Below are positions 23,762-37,094 of a DNA stretch of 64,000 nt, piece after piece; positions within the stretch are counted from its first letter, which is position 1; every line of letters starts with the position of its first letter. Source of the stretch: Talinum fruticosum (Eukaryota > Streptophyta > Magnoliopsida > Caryophyllales > Talinaceae); the NCBI GenBank assembly GCA_021018815.1, contig JAITYX010000090.1, positions 1,391,501 through 1,455,500 of the forward strand. The letters run 5' to 3'. Below the pieces are notes generated by a model. That model saw nothing but the letters and a program-made list of their open reading frames with translations, was not told where the DNA came from and did not search any database. Both the position numbers and the translations under genes were made by a program.

Positions 23762-25907
23762 CCCTTAAACTTTCCAATTAAAATAGATAGCAACAACTCA
23801 TAATTTAAAATCTTTATAGTATAATTTTTTTTTTTATCGAAACATAGCATAATTTCTTAACATAAATAAAAATATCTCTACATATTTAGAAAATATTTGA
23901 ATGTGATAAGTGAAAGTATATGCGCGCATAAACATATAATAAATTGTAATAAACATGGATTTCTATTCACTAAAAAGAAAAAAAAACACGTGTGTTTATA
24001 TTTAGTGTCCCTAAGGTGCTAAATAAGAATTTTAATTTCGTAATTTTATCATAAAGCGTATCCTAGAGGTGCTTATAATACAGTAGATTATGTAGTAGCC
24101 ATAAAAAAACTTATCTATTAAAAGCTAAATTATATTAGGTAACTCTCTTATTATTCTTTTGTATGTTTTTCTCTCTCTATACTTTTCCTTTCCAATTTTA
24201 TTAGTTTTATCCCATATTAATATTAAAAATATTAAAGAGAAAATTTTTCCATTTAATAGGAGAATTATAGTTGTTATATAAAAAATAAATTCTAACTGAC
24301 ATAAAAATCTCTTGTAATAATACTTTTATAAAAATCCTACTTACGAATAAATTAATAAAAAATATCGTCTCAAAAATATTATTATTTGTCCCTAATAACT
24401 CATAATGGGATGCATAATATTTTTTATAAAAAAATGCCCAATAATGTAAAAATAATCTTTAGGGAAAAAATTTCGTGATATGAACCAAAAATCTAATCGT
24501 CTAACTATATATATCATAACGTATTAAAATGCTTGTATACGTAAACCAAAAATCTAATCATCTAAATGTATATATATCATAACCTATTAAAATCAAGTTT
24601 GTTAGAATTGATAGTCTAGTTAGAATCGATTTGGAGGGGAGGGGAGGGATGATTAAAATTAGAATCGTAGAATTTGATCAAAGGTCGTAAGATTCTAATA
24701 TTTATTTATAAAAATTCTTTTTATAAGAATAAAAATATTTGTAGAAATTCATAAAGATTTATAAAAATTCAGTGCAACTATACTCCGTCGAAGATTTTGA
24801 TACAAAAGTATACTATTGTAATGAATTCTCGAATATAATTATCAATGGGTACTTTATGAATTTCATTTAGAATCGTGGAATTAAATTCTAATGAATTGCA
24901 AGATTGTAGAATCATAAAATCATTTTGCAATTTTACCATAGATTTTTGGAATTAAATTAAGATCACAAGATTTCAATGAATCGTAGAATCATATGATCAT
25001 TACTTCCGAATCGAGAGTTTAATAACCATCATTAAAATATTTGTACATATGAGTATAAATTATTAATACTAAACTTGCATATATCATTATAATACTATTA
25101 CTAGCGCACAAAACTCCACTTCTACCCTCCCAATAAGACGAATAAATATTTACCTTGAAAACAATCCATTTAAAATTATAAAATTTATAGGTATACAATT
25201 TATAGGCACACATAAGGAGTATATTTTCATTAAAGTTTTCATACATATAATTATTATACCTTGATAATCTAATTCAAATGAATGTAGTTTTCTAACATTG
25301 TCAAAAAAAAAAAAACATTAAGGAGTACATATAATTCAATATCATAAAATTCAATAAACTAAAATCTACAACAAAGTTTGAACACTTATTTTTTATTGGT
25401 AATTAAAATTGTTAATAAATATTACAATAATATAATTATGCATTGATAAAAAAGAAAATATCATAATTCAAGTAGTGTTAAAAAATGTAATAGCTTTTAT
25501 TAAAACAATATGGAATTCGAGCTAAAATAAATAATTTTTAAGCATAAATATATTTTATTTCAACAATGGCCTAATTAATAAGTAGAGAGTAAGAGATGAA
25601 TATGATTATACTAATATATTTAAAGGGAGAACTAATTTGAAAAAAAGAATTAATTTGAAAGGAAATAGGATTTAAGAGCTACTTAGAAGAAAAAAATTAT
25701 TTGTGTTATATATTTGTAATGGAATAATTTTTAAAATTTTTTAATCAAGGAATTATTTTTAAATTATATTTTCTTTTATTTGAATGATAATTTTAAACTT
25801 GTTAACTGTATAAATATTGCTAACCATATAATATTTTTAAAGGTTATTTTTTGATAAATAAATATTTATAATAATATTTGGTAAAAGTTTAGCAAATAAA
25901 TTTTTAG

Positions 25908-25911
<4 letters not shown>
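23762..25911. other. Very AT-rich intergenic DNA
   Basis: No gene. A 61-bp-period partial tandem duplication lies at about 24484-24595 (ACCAAAAATCTAATC repeated). Sequence at about 24080-24200 is weakly similar, in inverse orientation, to 26390-26500 (CTAATATAA, ATAATCTACTGTA), suggesting two degenerate copies of a small element. Confidence 0.45.

Positions 25912-25990
<79 letters not shown>
25912..25990. repeat. (TA)n microsatellite, about 79 bp
   Basis: Uninterrupted TA dinucleotides; a cruciform-prone, likely length-polymorphic tract. Confidence 0.97.
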
Positions 25991-25994
<4 letters not shown>

Positions 25995-27100
25995 TAAATA
26001 TATCTTTCCATAAGTTATGTTTCAAACATTTTTGATAAAATAAAAATAATTTAGTTTGAATTTTAAAAAGACAGAAAAAAAGGACGGAAAGAATTTAATA
26101 GGGGTTATTAGGCGGGATTTAATGTGGTGTAAGTAACAATTCAAAAAAATATTTCAATTATAGTATTAGATTTAATTTTTTTCCTTTTTTCAAGTTTTTA
26201 GAGGTGGTTCATGGACGATTCTTTTAGTAGTTGAAGCCATTGGCTTGCCATATCATATTCACACGTCAATTATCATGCATATGAAAAAAAGGACTAAGAT
26301 GAGAGTGAGAAATATAAATGGGAAAAAAGGGGAAAATAAATTTAAGGTGAAAAAAATAATAAAAGTAGATAAGAGAGAATAATATGGAGTAAGATAAAAT
26401 AAGTAGAGTTAGTTATCTAATACAAGTTATCTTTTTTTCGATTATAAATTATCTTGTAGTAGACAAAAATTTATAACAATTGGATAATCTATTGTAATTA
26501 TCTATAAGATATATATTAAGATAAATTTATTAAATTAAAAAACCCTTAAATATATATTGCCCACATAAATAGAAGAAGACAAATTCGAATATCCAAAACA
26601 CACACTTCTTCGAAGAGCTTTTATTTAAAATACTTGGATTTGGCTCTATAAACCCAATACCATAAAGATATATGTTTAATATTACAAATTATATCATGAA
26701 TTTGGGTTTATAAAATCCAATACTACGAATGGCATATTATTTTAATTTTTTAAAATTTATAATCTATCTTCATTTCAAAAAAATCCTATATTAAATTTAT
26801 TTTTCTAAATTATATCATATCATTAATTATATAAACTCCACTCATAATATTAATATTGATTTGATAGATAGTAATCGCTTACAACTCAAATACCTTCAAG
26901 CCATCTTCCTTTCAAACACATACACCAAAATAACAACAAAAAAGGGTCTCTCTGTTGTATTGTCATGCTTATATGCTAATCGTACGCCACCAAGTTGTCT
27001 AAAACCTAAGTTGTTGTTCTTGCCACCCAAAAAAGGAAGCGAATAAAATCTCGTCATTATTTTCCCCCTATATATTTTGTGGGGGCGATCTCTTTCTCTC
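25991..27100. other. AT-rich intergenic DNA, then PLAC8 gene promoter
   Basis: No gene. The last about 100 bases turn C/T-rich (TCTCTTTCTCTCTCTC near 27089), as expected around the transcription start of the downstream gene. Confidence 0.5.
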
Positions 27101-27445
27101 TCTCACATGGCATAATCCTCAACCGTCACCAGCCCGAAGCAAAGCAAAGCAAAGCAGCCACCAAACTTGTGGACCTTGCACAGAAAAAGTCCCCCATTTT
27201 ATCTCTCCGTTTCCACCATCCTCTATTACCCATAATCTTCTAACATCATCCACGGAGTCATACCGAAATTCATTGAATATTTCATTTTTTTCAGCATAAA
27301 CGTTTTCTGGGTATCTGAAAAGTTGCGATTTTGCATTTGGGTTTTGAAGGCTTGCAAGGTTATTGCTTCCCTTCTTCGTAATTCTTTGCCAGAAACCCTA
27401 AAGGGAGGTCCTTTGGTTGTTGAGGTAGTTGGGTTTTCTGGGTCG

Positions 27446-30400
27446 ATGGCGGATTCGGCCAAGGCAGAGAAGGTGGGTGCTGAGAAAGAGGAAGAAGGAC
27501 AGAGATTGATGGAAGGGGCTACAATTGTGGACTTTGATGTGTTGTGTTCGAATGTGGCTTCGCAAAATCAGGGGAAATGGAGGTTGTTAGATAATGAAGA
27601 AGGTGGGGAGGAGAGTGGGGGTGGTGGGGTTTTTAGGATGTGGGAAGGTGAAGTTCTTGATTGCTTAGATGATCGTCGCATTGCGATTGAATCTCTCTGG
27701 TTAGATGTCTCTCTCTCTCTCTGTCTCTCCCTCTCTCTAGATGAATAAATCAATTTTCTAGGAATTCGAGATTTTCTGGTGTTTGAGGGGTTGAATGCTC
27801 TAATTTGTCAGCGGATTGATTAGGAAGTTTTGAATTTTCAGTGCTGGGAAATTGTTTGTCTACTTTTAGATTCAGGGCAAATTTTGGGGTCAAAGTTTTT
27901 CCATGTTATGTTTTGGTTGAAAATTATTTGCAGAAACTTGGGGTTATTTGACCGTTGAAATTAAAGAAATTGATTTCGAAAGATTTCAAAAGACTCCATA
28001 TTTCTGCTTTAGAATTTCCGTTAATTTCTGTCGTTCTTTGTATTCTCATTCCCCCCTTCTCTGTCCCTCAAAGCTGACTTGCGTGGGTTAGAGGATTTTC
28101 TCAGCTAAAATTAAATAAGAATATATTATTTCTATAGAGAGAAGAAAACGAAGAAAAATTGGATGAACTAAAAAGAAACTGAAGAAATAGTATTGATTCA
28201 TCAAGTCTTAAACATGAATCCATGGTACTCAACTTATGATTTCCGCTCTCTCTCTCTCTATGTGGGCGTTGCAGTTGTCCATGCTACAGATTTGGGAAGA
28301 ACATGAGACAAGCTGGTCTGGGCTCTTGTTTTGTTCAGGTAAGGCTTCTCATAATTTTTTGGTACTTGCCATTGTTTTTAAAACTTTGGTTTCTCAAGTC
28401 AAAGTCTTTGATCAAACACATCCTTGACCATGTGAATATGTACTTGGATTTGGATGGGAGAGTTGGATACAAGAATATATCCAGAGGTTGGACTCACCTT
28501 CTTTTGACCTTTTCGGCTAAATTGTCATACCCATTTAGTCTATCGAGTGTCTGACATGGGTATTTAGAGCAAACTGAAGAGTCAAAGGAAGATATCTTCT
28601 TAGGCTATCGAATGCTCTAGACCTAATGTAAAACTCAAGGGTGTCTTTGACCCATTATAGTTCTCAACAAGTCGTCTTCTTTTAGTGTGTTTGTCAAATC
28701 GTTGCAGTGAGCTTTTAATTTGTTAATTACATTGGTCTAACGTTTACCTTTTGATTTAAGAGGTGCTCGGAGAGACAGCTCATAAACAAATTTCAACTTG
28801 GGAGAATTTAGGCTAAAGTGGTTTGTTGCTGGTTTCTGAAAATGATCCTCATTATGTCATAGATAACAGAGAGCCAGAACTTGTTACTATATAAAGGGGT
28901 TACTATAACCCTTTCAACCTTGGATTGTAACCCAAGTGGCATATTGCATAACTGGACCATTCCCAAACTCCAGTAACTATGTGTTTAACCATGCATTCAA
29001 ATGGGACAATTATACTGCATATAATTGTCGGCAAATAATCTCAAAACATTGCTAATGATGTCTTTGAAAAGACAATAACTGGTTGATCTCATTGCATTCA
29101 CATGATCTGTGAGCTTTGTCTTTCCCTTGATGGTTTCTGTTGCTCATTGTGATGCTGCAGGGAACTGTGTACTTTCTTCTTGCCATATCAGCATTTCTCA
29201 ACTGGATTGCCTTCTTAGTGACCAGGAAACACTGTTTCCTCTATCTGGCTGTTGCATTTACCATTTCAGTGGGAACATATTTGGGGTTTTTCCGGACAAA
29301 GATGAGAAACAAGTTTAATATCAGGGTGAGTATCAGTTATTTGATTCTTTCCAGTGCTTGTTGCTGTGTTGGTGGTGCTATGTTGTCTCTTTATCTGATG
29401 GGATTGTGGGCCAAAAAAAAGGACAAAAACCCAGGGTTCTCCTGATATTAGTCTCAAGAGTTGAAGAGCTTATCATGCTTAGCATGCTTGATAGAACATG
29501 GAATTCTGGGCAAAGTTATGCTTCTCTAGGTCCAATTGAAATTAGAGAACAATTAACAGACACAGACTGAGATCTTAGTTCATGTGATACATGCTAGGGG
29601 GTTTGTCATAATCTTTTTACTGGATTGCACTGAAATAAATAGTTGCACACTTGCACATTATTTTGGCAGTATGACTGTATAAGATCAATCTATGCATTAT
29701 TGATGTATATTTATGACTGTTTAAGTTGATATTGAATTATGTTTTGCTATCTTTTGAGGATGTGGACGTTTGTTCAAGCCTCAAAGAAGTTCCTTTCGTC
29801 GAGTTTTTATTCATCACATCCTTATCTTTAATCAATACGTTCTTTTGAATGTAAAATGAACTGTTGTCCATCTTGAATATGCTTTATATCAGTGTCTTAC
29901 TAGTTTAAATAAGCTAGCAGTTTAGCACCATTCTGACCCTGTGAAAATGCTCCTAACTGTAGGGAAATGAGAGTTTCTTGGATGACTGTGTCTACCACTT
30001 GATTTGCCCCTGCTGTGCCATATCTCAGGTATGCTTCTGCAATTTCGTGTTGGAAGAAAGATTTTTAATTTTATATTTTGTAGAGCTGATCAATGCTCAA
30101 TTATCCAACCAAAGTTAGGGAAACCTGATTTTGAGCTTGCCTGAAACTAAACCTGAATGTTTTTTTTTACCAATATTGACTTTCCTGAACAGGCTTACGG
30201 GACAAACTAATAGCAAAGTTGAATATGACAAATACCTGATTTTTTTTTGAAAAAATATGTAAAACATTAGACAACCGTTCTCTTGAGGGTTTTGTCTATG
30301 TTGCCATAAGTGAGTATACACGAAAGTTCCTGTTACGAAGGGGATGTAAAGGTTACTCTGGACCTTATGGCACATCTTAATTTGGCAATCCTAATCCTAT

Positions 30401-31266
30401 CAGCTGCTAGTATCTAAAAACATGTTTAACAAAAGAATATGCAAACAATGCAAGCATATCTTGTATATCATGAACCGGTGACTGGATTCTCCATGAAGTG
30501 TAAATGGTGCCTTGAATTGCATGAATAATTAGTTGATTGTTGCCCTTAACATAGATGTGAGTGAAGCCTACCACTAATGTTTCTTTAATACCATCTTCTA
30601 TAGTCGTAACTTCAGCTACAAGTACAGGTGCTTCATACATAAATGTGGTATTTGTTTGAATGAAAACCTCCTTGCCAATTGCGTAGAATATACCTTGCAG
30701 CACCTGCTGAAAAGGTGCCGTTGAAATTCATTTTGATGAAGGTGCCTGGTGGGAATCCACCATATTAAACGTGTGGTTTTGTATACTGGAACCGAGTGGG
30801 ATTATTAAAATGAGGAAAAGGTGATGAGAAGAATGGTTACGTTGCTACCATTCAGCCCAGTACCTGAAATGACATGATCTGAACTTGATCTAATGCAATA
30901 TTATCTCATCATGATGTTCTTAACCTGAATGGCCTCTTTGTCATGCCTATAGCCCGTAGGGAAAGAATAAAAGTTTGAAGAAGGTAGTTTCATAATGTGA
31001 AACTCTGTTGGATGTGAATTTCGAACCCATCTTCCTATTAAGTATGACGGTCTGCATGAAATCTGATGTAGGAGACTAGAACATTGGAGATGAACAATGT
31101 TCAAGGGGGTGCTTGGCATGGTCGAGGTGACACAATATGCGTAGGGACAGTAGGTGACGGCGGAAAATCATTTGTTGAGCTGCACCCACCACGTCCAGTT
31201 TCAGTCCACTTCAATGAGCCTGGCGCGGCAGCAAAGGGTGAAGGTGGCGACATTGACAAATGTTGA
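27446..31266 (+). CDS. PLAC8-family membrane protein (five exons)
   Basis: Exons 27446-27699, 28275-28338, 29161-29325, 29963-30028 and 31072-31266 join in phase to give 247 residues. The N-terminal about 80 residues are acidic (VDFDVLCSNVA, FRMWEGEVLDCLDDRRIAIES). The PLAC8 cysteine cluster LCCPCYRFGKNM spans the exon 1/2 junction. Exon 3 encodes two hydrophobic segments (VYFLLAISAFLNWIAFLV, YLAVAFTISVGTYLGFF), and exon 4 a second Cys-rich motif (DDCVYHLICPCCAISQ). The C-terminal ETRTLEMNNVQ...WHGRGDTI is typical of the long plant PLAC8 proteins. Relatives (PCR/CNR) act in metal transport or organ size; the function of this subgroup is not established. The start at MADSA is preferred to an in-frame ATG at 27323. 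Intron 4 holds a LINE fragment. Confidence 0.9.
27702..27737 (+). repeat. CT-rich microsatellite in intron 1 of the PLAC8 gene
   Basis: TGTCTCTCTCTCTCTGTCTC-type run immediately after the exon 1 donor; no coding role. Confidence 0.7.
30405..30775 (-). pseudogene. LINE RNase H-like (RVT_3) fragment in PLAC8 intron 4
   Basis: Antisense to the host gene, two adjacent frames read as parts of the RNase H domain of plant LINEs: WIPPGTFIKMNFNGTFSAGA (start of the fold) and then, after a frameshift, AEVTTIEDGIKETLVVGF followed by HIYVKGNNQLIIHAI and WRIQSPVHDIQ. These match the usual order of an acidic catalytic first strand, the AE-A--GI helix and the V-GDN motif (here the Asp is Asn). No reverse transcriptase is attached. 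It is a 5'-truncated, decayed insertion. Confidence 0.65.
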
Positions 31267-33560
31267 GTAGAAAAGTTGTGCATGTACCCACAAACTTGAC
31301 ATATTGACAAAGGCTGATTCATTTGTGCACTTCTCATCTGTACATTGCAGAATGGGGACCGGGCACTCAATGTTGAGGTAGCAAGGTAGCAGGCTTATAC
31401 AACGTACATTGTCAGTAAGGATGACCTCTTTTCTTGTCAGGGGTCAGATACATCTGGGTTTCTCCATACCTTGTTTCAGCAGAATCTGGATTACATTGTT
31501 GTATTGTGCATAAGAATAAGTTTATTCATGTTGAAGCTGTCTTATCCAAGTCCCTGGAGAGCATGTGTCTGAGGTCGATCAACTTAGATGTGCTCGGAAC
31601 TTGCATGGCGCAGGAAAGGGCCTGTGGTTCTTTTTGTCATCCCCATTAGGCTGAAGAATGTTTAAGGCCGAAGGCCAAAGAATTTTTCAAGGTGTAGCTT
31701 TGGCTATACCAGGCTAGGAGATGCTGTTGCGCGTATCAACTGTTGGATAATAATATTACATCACTGAGGATTAATTTCTGAGAAGAATATGATTTTTAAT
31801 GCTAATTTCTAAGAATTCTCTCGTTGTTTAGTGGTGCGATGATAATATAGGACCTTCATTTGCCCCTTTTGACATACTGATGTCCTATGTGCCTGCTTTG
31901 CATTGTACGAGTGTATTTGTGATCTAGACTCTTGACCTACAAAATTGACTTGTGTTCATTTATCCTATAAGGAAGGTTCAAAAAGAAAGCCAGTTAGAGG
32001 AATGCAATTTCATTTGATGTTAATGCCACAACTAATTGACTCAGATTCTGCTTCACTTAATAGTGGCCTAACTTTATGGGCGTCGGTTGATTTAACTGGT
32101 AGAGTTTTTAAAAGTTGTTACCAAAAATTGACTTCGAACTCCGCTTACATTCCAAAAAATGAGCCAAATATGACCAAAAATTAATCTGAATTATGCTAAT
32201 TTAATATTCTGCTTCAGTATATTTGTCTCTTTTTTTTTAAATTCAGTTTCTTCTCTTGAAAGTGTTGTATTATCTCTCCTTTTGAAGGTTACTAATCAAT
32301 CTAATTTCTAGACGTTGAGAGCATTTTCGATGGGATTATTGCCTAACTATATCATGAATCTCTAATTGGTGTTGATTCTTCAAGTATTGTCTATGGATTG
32401 CAATAACAAGTAAAATCTTTTTTGACACAAGTTCTGTTAGAACTACAAATCTTTTTCTATGGACTATATCATGGAATAAATAATGTAAGACGAATGTTCC
32501 ATTATATTGGCAATTCTGTACTTTAAAGGAAGAATTATTCATTATAAATCAGTCAAATCTTTAAATTTCTATAAATTTTCTCCGAATTAATCTAACCCAT
32601 TATAACTTGACGTACTCAATCTAACCATGTTGCGATTAATTACAACTTGATCTAACCCAACATTTGCGTAATGAACGAGGGTAGGCATTACATGTGAAAA
32701 GGAGGCAAACTTAGCATTGGATGAAAATTATACCTCCAACTTCTCGTATACTAGAGGGAGTACTTAAAAGAATTTCAGTATTCATAACAATGCCTAATAA
32801 AGGAGGATTTGGAAATGAAGAGGACCCAACTCCAAAACAAATAAATAAAGAAGAAAACAAAGAGAGGAGAACCTTATCTTTTGAACTCACCTAACAAATT
32901 TGAACTCCACACTTGACAATGGATGGGCCATACTCTAATAATGCCTATTACTAGTCAAAATAGATGTCTTGTGGTAGAGAACATGTGACCAAATCATCGA
33001 TGCTTCATGCCTAGTAATTCAGCTTGTGAGTATCCACTCCTCCCGTGGGCCGATGGAATGGATGGATAGATTAACTTTTAGCCATTAATCGTATTCATCA
33101 ATTAAAATATTACCGAAAATAGTGAAGGTTTAATTTTAAATCTTCATATTTTATTAACACGAGTAAATATTTAATTTTTAAGACTGAAATATAAGATACT
33201 AAATCAAATAATAATGGTGCTGAATATATTAAATGGTAATGGAAAGAATTGTAAAGTATTCAAATAAAGTGAAAATTTATATAATATAATGGAAAGAATT
33301 GTAAAGTATTCAAATAAAGTGAAAATTTATATAAAGTAAGGTATTAGAAGGTAAAATAAAATAAAAAGGAGCAAAACTATTTCATTGAGGGGAAAGTCTA
33401 CTTCTGAGTAGCCCCCACCCACTCCACTAGGATGCATGGACAGACAAATTTTAATTTTTTCATTGACTTTGACCATAAATGGCTTGTGTCCCAAATACCT
33501 CTCCGATAATGCCACTTCCACATCCCATTTTGAAGATACTTTGCCCATCCTTACCCTTCC
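31267..33560. other. 3' UTR of the PLAC8 gene and intergenic DNA
   Basis: The first several hundred bases are of ordinary complexity and may be a long 3' UTR. Then AT-rich DNA. A 50-bp tandem duplication lies at 33239-33334. No supported gene. Confidence 0.5.
33239..33334 (+). repeat. Tandem duplication with a 50-bp period
   Basis: GGAAAGAATTGTAAAGTATT at 33241 recurs exactly at 33291, and the identity runs through AAAATTTATATA. Two copies, non-coding, about 230 bases upstream of the first receptor kinase gene. Confidence 0.9.
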
Positions 33561-33563
33561 TTT

Positions 33564-36316
33564 ATGGATGTCTATGCTTCATCATCTTCCCAAACTCACC
33601 TCACAATCACCATAATCCTCATTCTTGCATTAATCAGCATCCCGGCATCGGTGTGTCGGCAAAGCAAAGAGTTGAAGATTTGCAGCCGGACATTCAACTG
33701 TGGGAACTTAACTGGTATAACTTACCCTTTCTATGGACAGGACAGGCCAGACTACTGCGGCCACCCCGGGTTCGAGCTCCTGGAATGTGCTCAGTCTCAG
33801 CTACCGAAGCTCATGATCAAGTCACAAAAGTTTCTCGTCATTGGAATAAACTCAACATCTTCTACTATCACTATTGCTAGAGAAGACTATTATACAAGGT
33901 CTGGTTGCCCATCATCATCCAGTCTAGACAATATCACAATTGATTTCACCCGATTTCAGTACACTCCTGTGAATGATAATATCACACTGCTTTACAATAG
34001 CTGTGGCTCGGTATGCTCTTCTGCGCCATTGAAAGCGATGACTTTCCCTTGTCCGGTGACTTCTACTCAGAATTTTCAGGTTTGCTACCTGACTAAGAAG
34101 ATGATGGTGGATCATAACATATCAGAATCTACATGCCCCAACCGTCTTTTCCTTCCGGTTCATAAGTCTGACAATATGGCTATCGACAATTCAGGACAAG
34201 TAATGCAGGTGAGTTTTGCTGCTTGGCACGGGTTTGAGCTCAAGTGGAGCGCGGACAATGTTTTGTGTGAAGAATGTCTTGCTTCGGGTGGGCAGTGTGG
34301 GCATGATTGGAATTCAAATAAGTTCTTCTGCTTTTGCACTGATGAATCCAAATGCCCTTTTCCAGGTATTCCAAATCTGATATGAGCTTACAGTAAGACT
34401 GATAAAATCTGAGGCTTACTTGGTAATATGCTGCTCTGCAGGATCCATTCCGGATAAGGCGCACACTTTGACTAAGTCCAGGATTGCTATGCTAGGTGAT
34501 GTTCTTAATTTCCCTATGTGCTTATTCAATACTTTGTATCTTCTGCATACATATACAACCACATTAGAGAACTCATTCAGACCCGATATTGAAATTGATC
34601 TGACCGAAAACCAATTATCTAAATATTTGCCGAGTTATATTGAATGTTGTTTCTCGACCTGATTGGACAAATTGATAGCTGAACCAAATATCACTCACGA
34701 AGGAATGATATAGGCCTGAATTTGCTACCGACCAGTCCTGACCCATTTGGCGATACTAAAGGACCTGTTCACTAGTGTAGTTTGGACTTTTTTTTTTTTT
34801 TTTTTCGGGGGCGGGGGAGACAGAGTTCAATGTTCATTGCTCCAAGAGGATAATTACCAAAATCTTGAGCCTAGCCAGGTAAAATTAAGGTCTTCAATCA
34901 GAGTGTCCATACTACCATCCCCAAAAATCTTTCCAATCTTCAGACACGCCATATATTGAATTCTAAAAATAATGTGGAGTTTTGATACTGCTATGTGCAA
35001 ATTGATTATGGTGACAACTGACTTTGATATTCCATGTTAAGTTCTTTTTCAGTGGTTCAATTTTTTCATAGAATGCCTAGAAATCACCAGGAAACAAGTC
35101 ATGTTGTTGATAGTAGCCTAGATTTGATTAATCACCATCTAATTCTCTCTTTACCTGGACTGCAGCTTGTTTTTCAGCTCTCGGAACAGGCATGCTGATT
35201 CTTGCAACCGCGTTCTGTTTGAAAAGGCGATACTCTTCAAACCAAGGTGTTACAGATTCTCAGACAGGAGCAAGGCTCGACGTTGAGGCCTTCCTCAGAA
35301 GCTACGGCTCCCCTGGTCTCAAAAGATACAGTTATGCTGATTTGAAGAAAATCACAAATTCCTTCAGAGACAAGCTAGGGGAAGGAGGCTATGGCACTGT
35401 CTACAAAGGCGAATTACATGATGGTCATTTGGTGGCAGTAAAAATCTTGAAGAAACTAAAGGCAGATGCAGAGGAATTCATCAATGAGGTCGCAAGTATT
35501 GGTAGGACCAACCACATAAACATTGTCACACTCTTAGGTTTCTGCTCTGACGGTCAGAAAAGAGCTTTGGTCTATGATTTCATGCCCAATGGATCTCTTG
35601 ATAAGTTTGTATATGGTAACGCTAACCACCAATCACTTTCATGGGACAGATTGTTTGAAATAGCAGTAGGGATAGCAAGAGGGCTAGAGTACTTGCATAG
35701 AGGATGTAATACAAGAATACTGCACTTCGACATCAAACCCCATAACATTCTCTTAGATGAAAACTTTTGCCCAAAGATCACAGATTTTGGCCTGGCTAAG
35801 TTGTGCCCTCAAAAAGACAGTGTTATATCAATGTCAGAAGCTAGAGGCACTGTAGGGTACATCGCTCCTGAGGTATTCTTAAGGAGTTTTGGCGGAGTTT
35901 CCTACAAGTCAGACGTTTACAGCTACGGAATGCTGGTTCTAGAAATGGTCGGCTGCAGGAGAAAGGCTCAAGTTGATGGTGAAAATAGTGGCGAGCAATA
36001 TTTTCCTGAGTGGATATACACGCAGCTCGAAAGAGAGGATGGCGAATTTGATTATCAAGACATGATGAGTGATGAGCGAGAACTACAGAGGAAGATGATT
36101 ATGGTTAGCTTATGGTGCGTGCAAACAAACCCTTCAAGCCGACCAGCTATGACTAAAGTTGTGGAAATGCTAGAAGGAACCCTCGAAGCACTGCAAATTC
36201 CGCCCACACCATTTTCATCTTCTTCGAGATCACAATCATACTCTTCAACTACTGGAAGTTCCATAAACAACAGAACTCAGGCCACCCACCACCAGGGCAG
36301 CAAGATTCACAGGTAA
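33564..36316 (+). CDS. LRK10L: LRK10L/WAK-associated receptor-like kinase, copy 1
   Basis: Exons 33564-34365, 34442-34495 and 35166-36316 join in phase to give 668 residues. A signal peptide (about 1-31) precedes a GUB_WAK_bind ectodomain (about 37-110; [28 protein letters not shown]) and a WAK-associated C-terminal Cys-rich part ending [14 protein letters not shown]...[11 protein letters not shown] membrane helix lies at about 281-304. The kinase has an intact glycine loop G357-E-G-G-Y-G362, Lys378 in VAVK, HFD at 472-474 in place of HRD, N479, DFG 492-494 and APE 519-521. The [12 protein letters not shown] loop is typical of LRK10L-2 kinases and makes it non-RD, a class often linked to immunity. 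The stop lies in AG|GTAAAT, so an extra tiny exon is possible. It is the upstream member of a direct tandem pair. Confidence 0.93.
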
Positions 36317-37094
36317 ATGGACCTCAAAGGTTCAGGCAGATAGACTTCAAAATTTAATGCCTGAATAAGCTATATGCAGCTAAAGAAGATACTGATGTCT
36401 TTTATATATTGCAGAACACTTGGTTAAAGCTCTTCTCTAAAAATTTCACTTAAAATTATCTTTAACTTTCCTTTCTTCTCTCTATTAAACCTGTATTACA
36501 TATTAGCCCAATTTTGGGTGGTCATGGCTATATTTGATGTAAGTAGCTAGTGAACTAGAGGATAGCTACTAAGCTAATTTGTAGTTGTCCATTTCCCTGT
36601 ACCTCCACCTTGAACTATGATCCAATATGTTTGATCCCCACACAACTGATTCAAGTTACAATTTCATGACACTGACTTCAATAGCCAATTAACTGATTCA
36701 GGAAAACGGACTGGATGGGATCACATCCAAAATTTAATTCGATCCGACTCAAATCATATTTGTCTCCCTTAATTGATCACATTTTCGAAGGTGAAAACTA
36801 ATTGAACAAGATTAGAATGTGGTTACATATAATCCAAATCCAAATCCAACCTATTACTGTTCCTAGCTAGGAAAGGACTCAAAAGGCAATGCAATTTTCT
36901 CTTAAATTAAGTAATTTGATCATATCGATTAAAACTTGTCAATATGATAAATACATACTGTAAACGTTTTGACATTACGGCCTATCTCATAATCTTGGAG
37001 CATGTATTCTCTACATTAGCAAACAAAAATTGGGAGGTCAAAAAAGCATATAACGCATGTCCTCCTCAAAGCATAAAATTATTGCAATATTAAT

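Noticed and set aside
25837..26025. Open frame of alternating Ile/Tyr
   Set aside because: Translation of the TA microsatellite.
27568..27753. Arg/Glu-rich minus-strand frame near the PLAC8 exon 1 end
   Set aside because: Produced by the CT microsatellite and antisense of exon 1.
33479..33880. 133-codon frame overlapping the start of kinase copy 1
   Set aside because: It is the +1 frame over the signal peptide and GUB_WAK domain, with no family similarity, and the 33564 frame continues in phase to the kinase.
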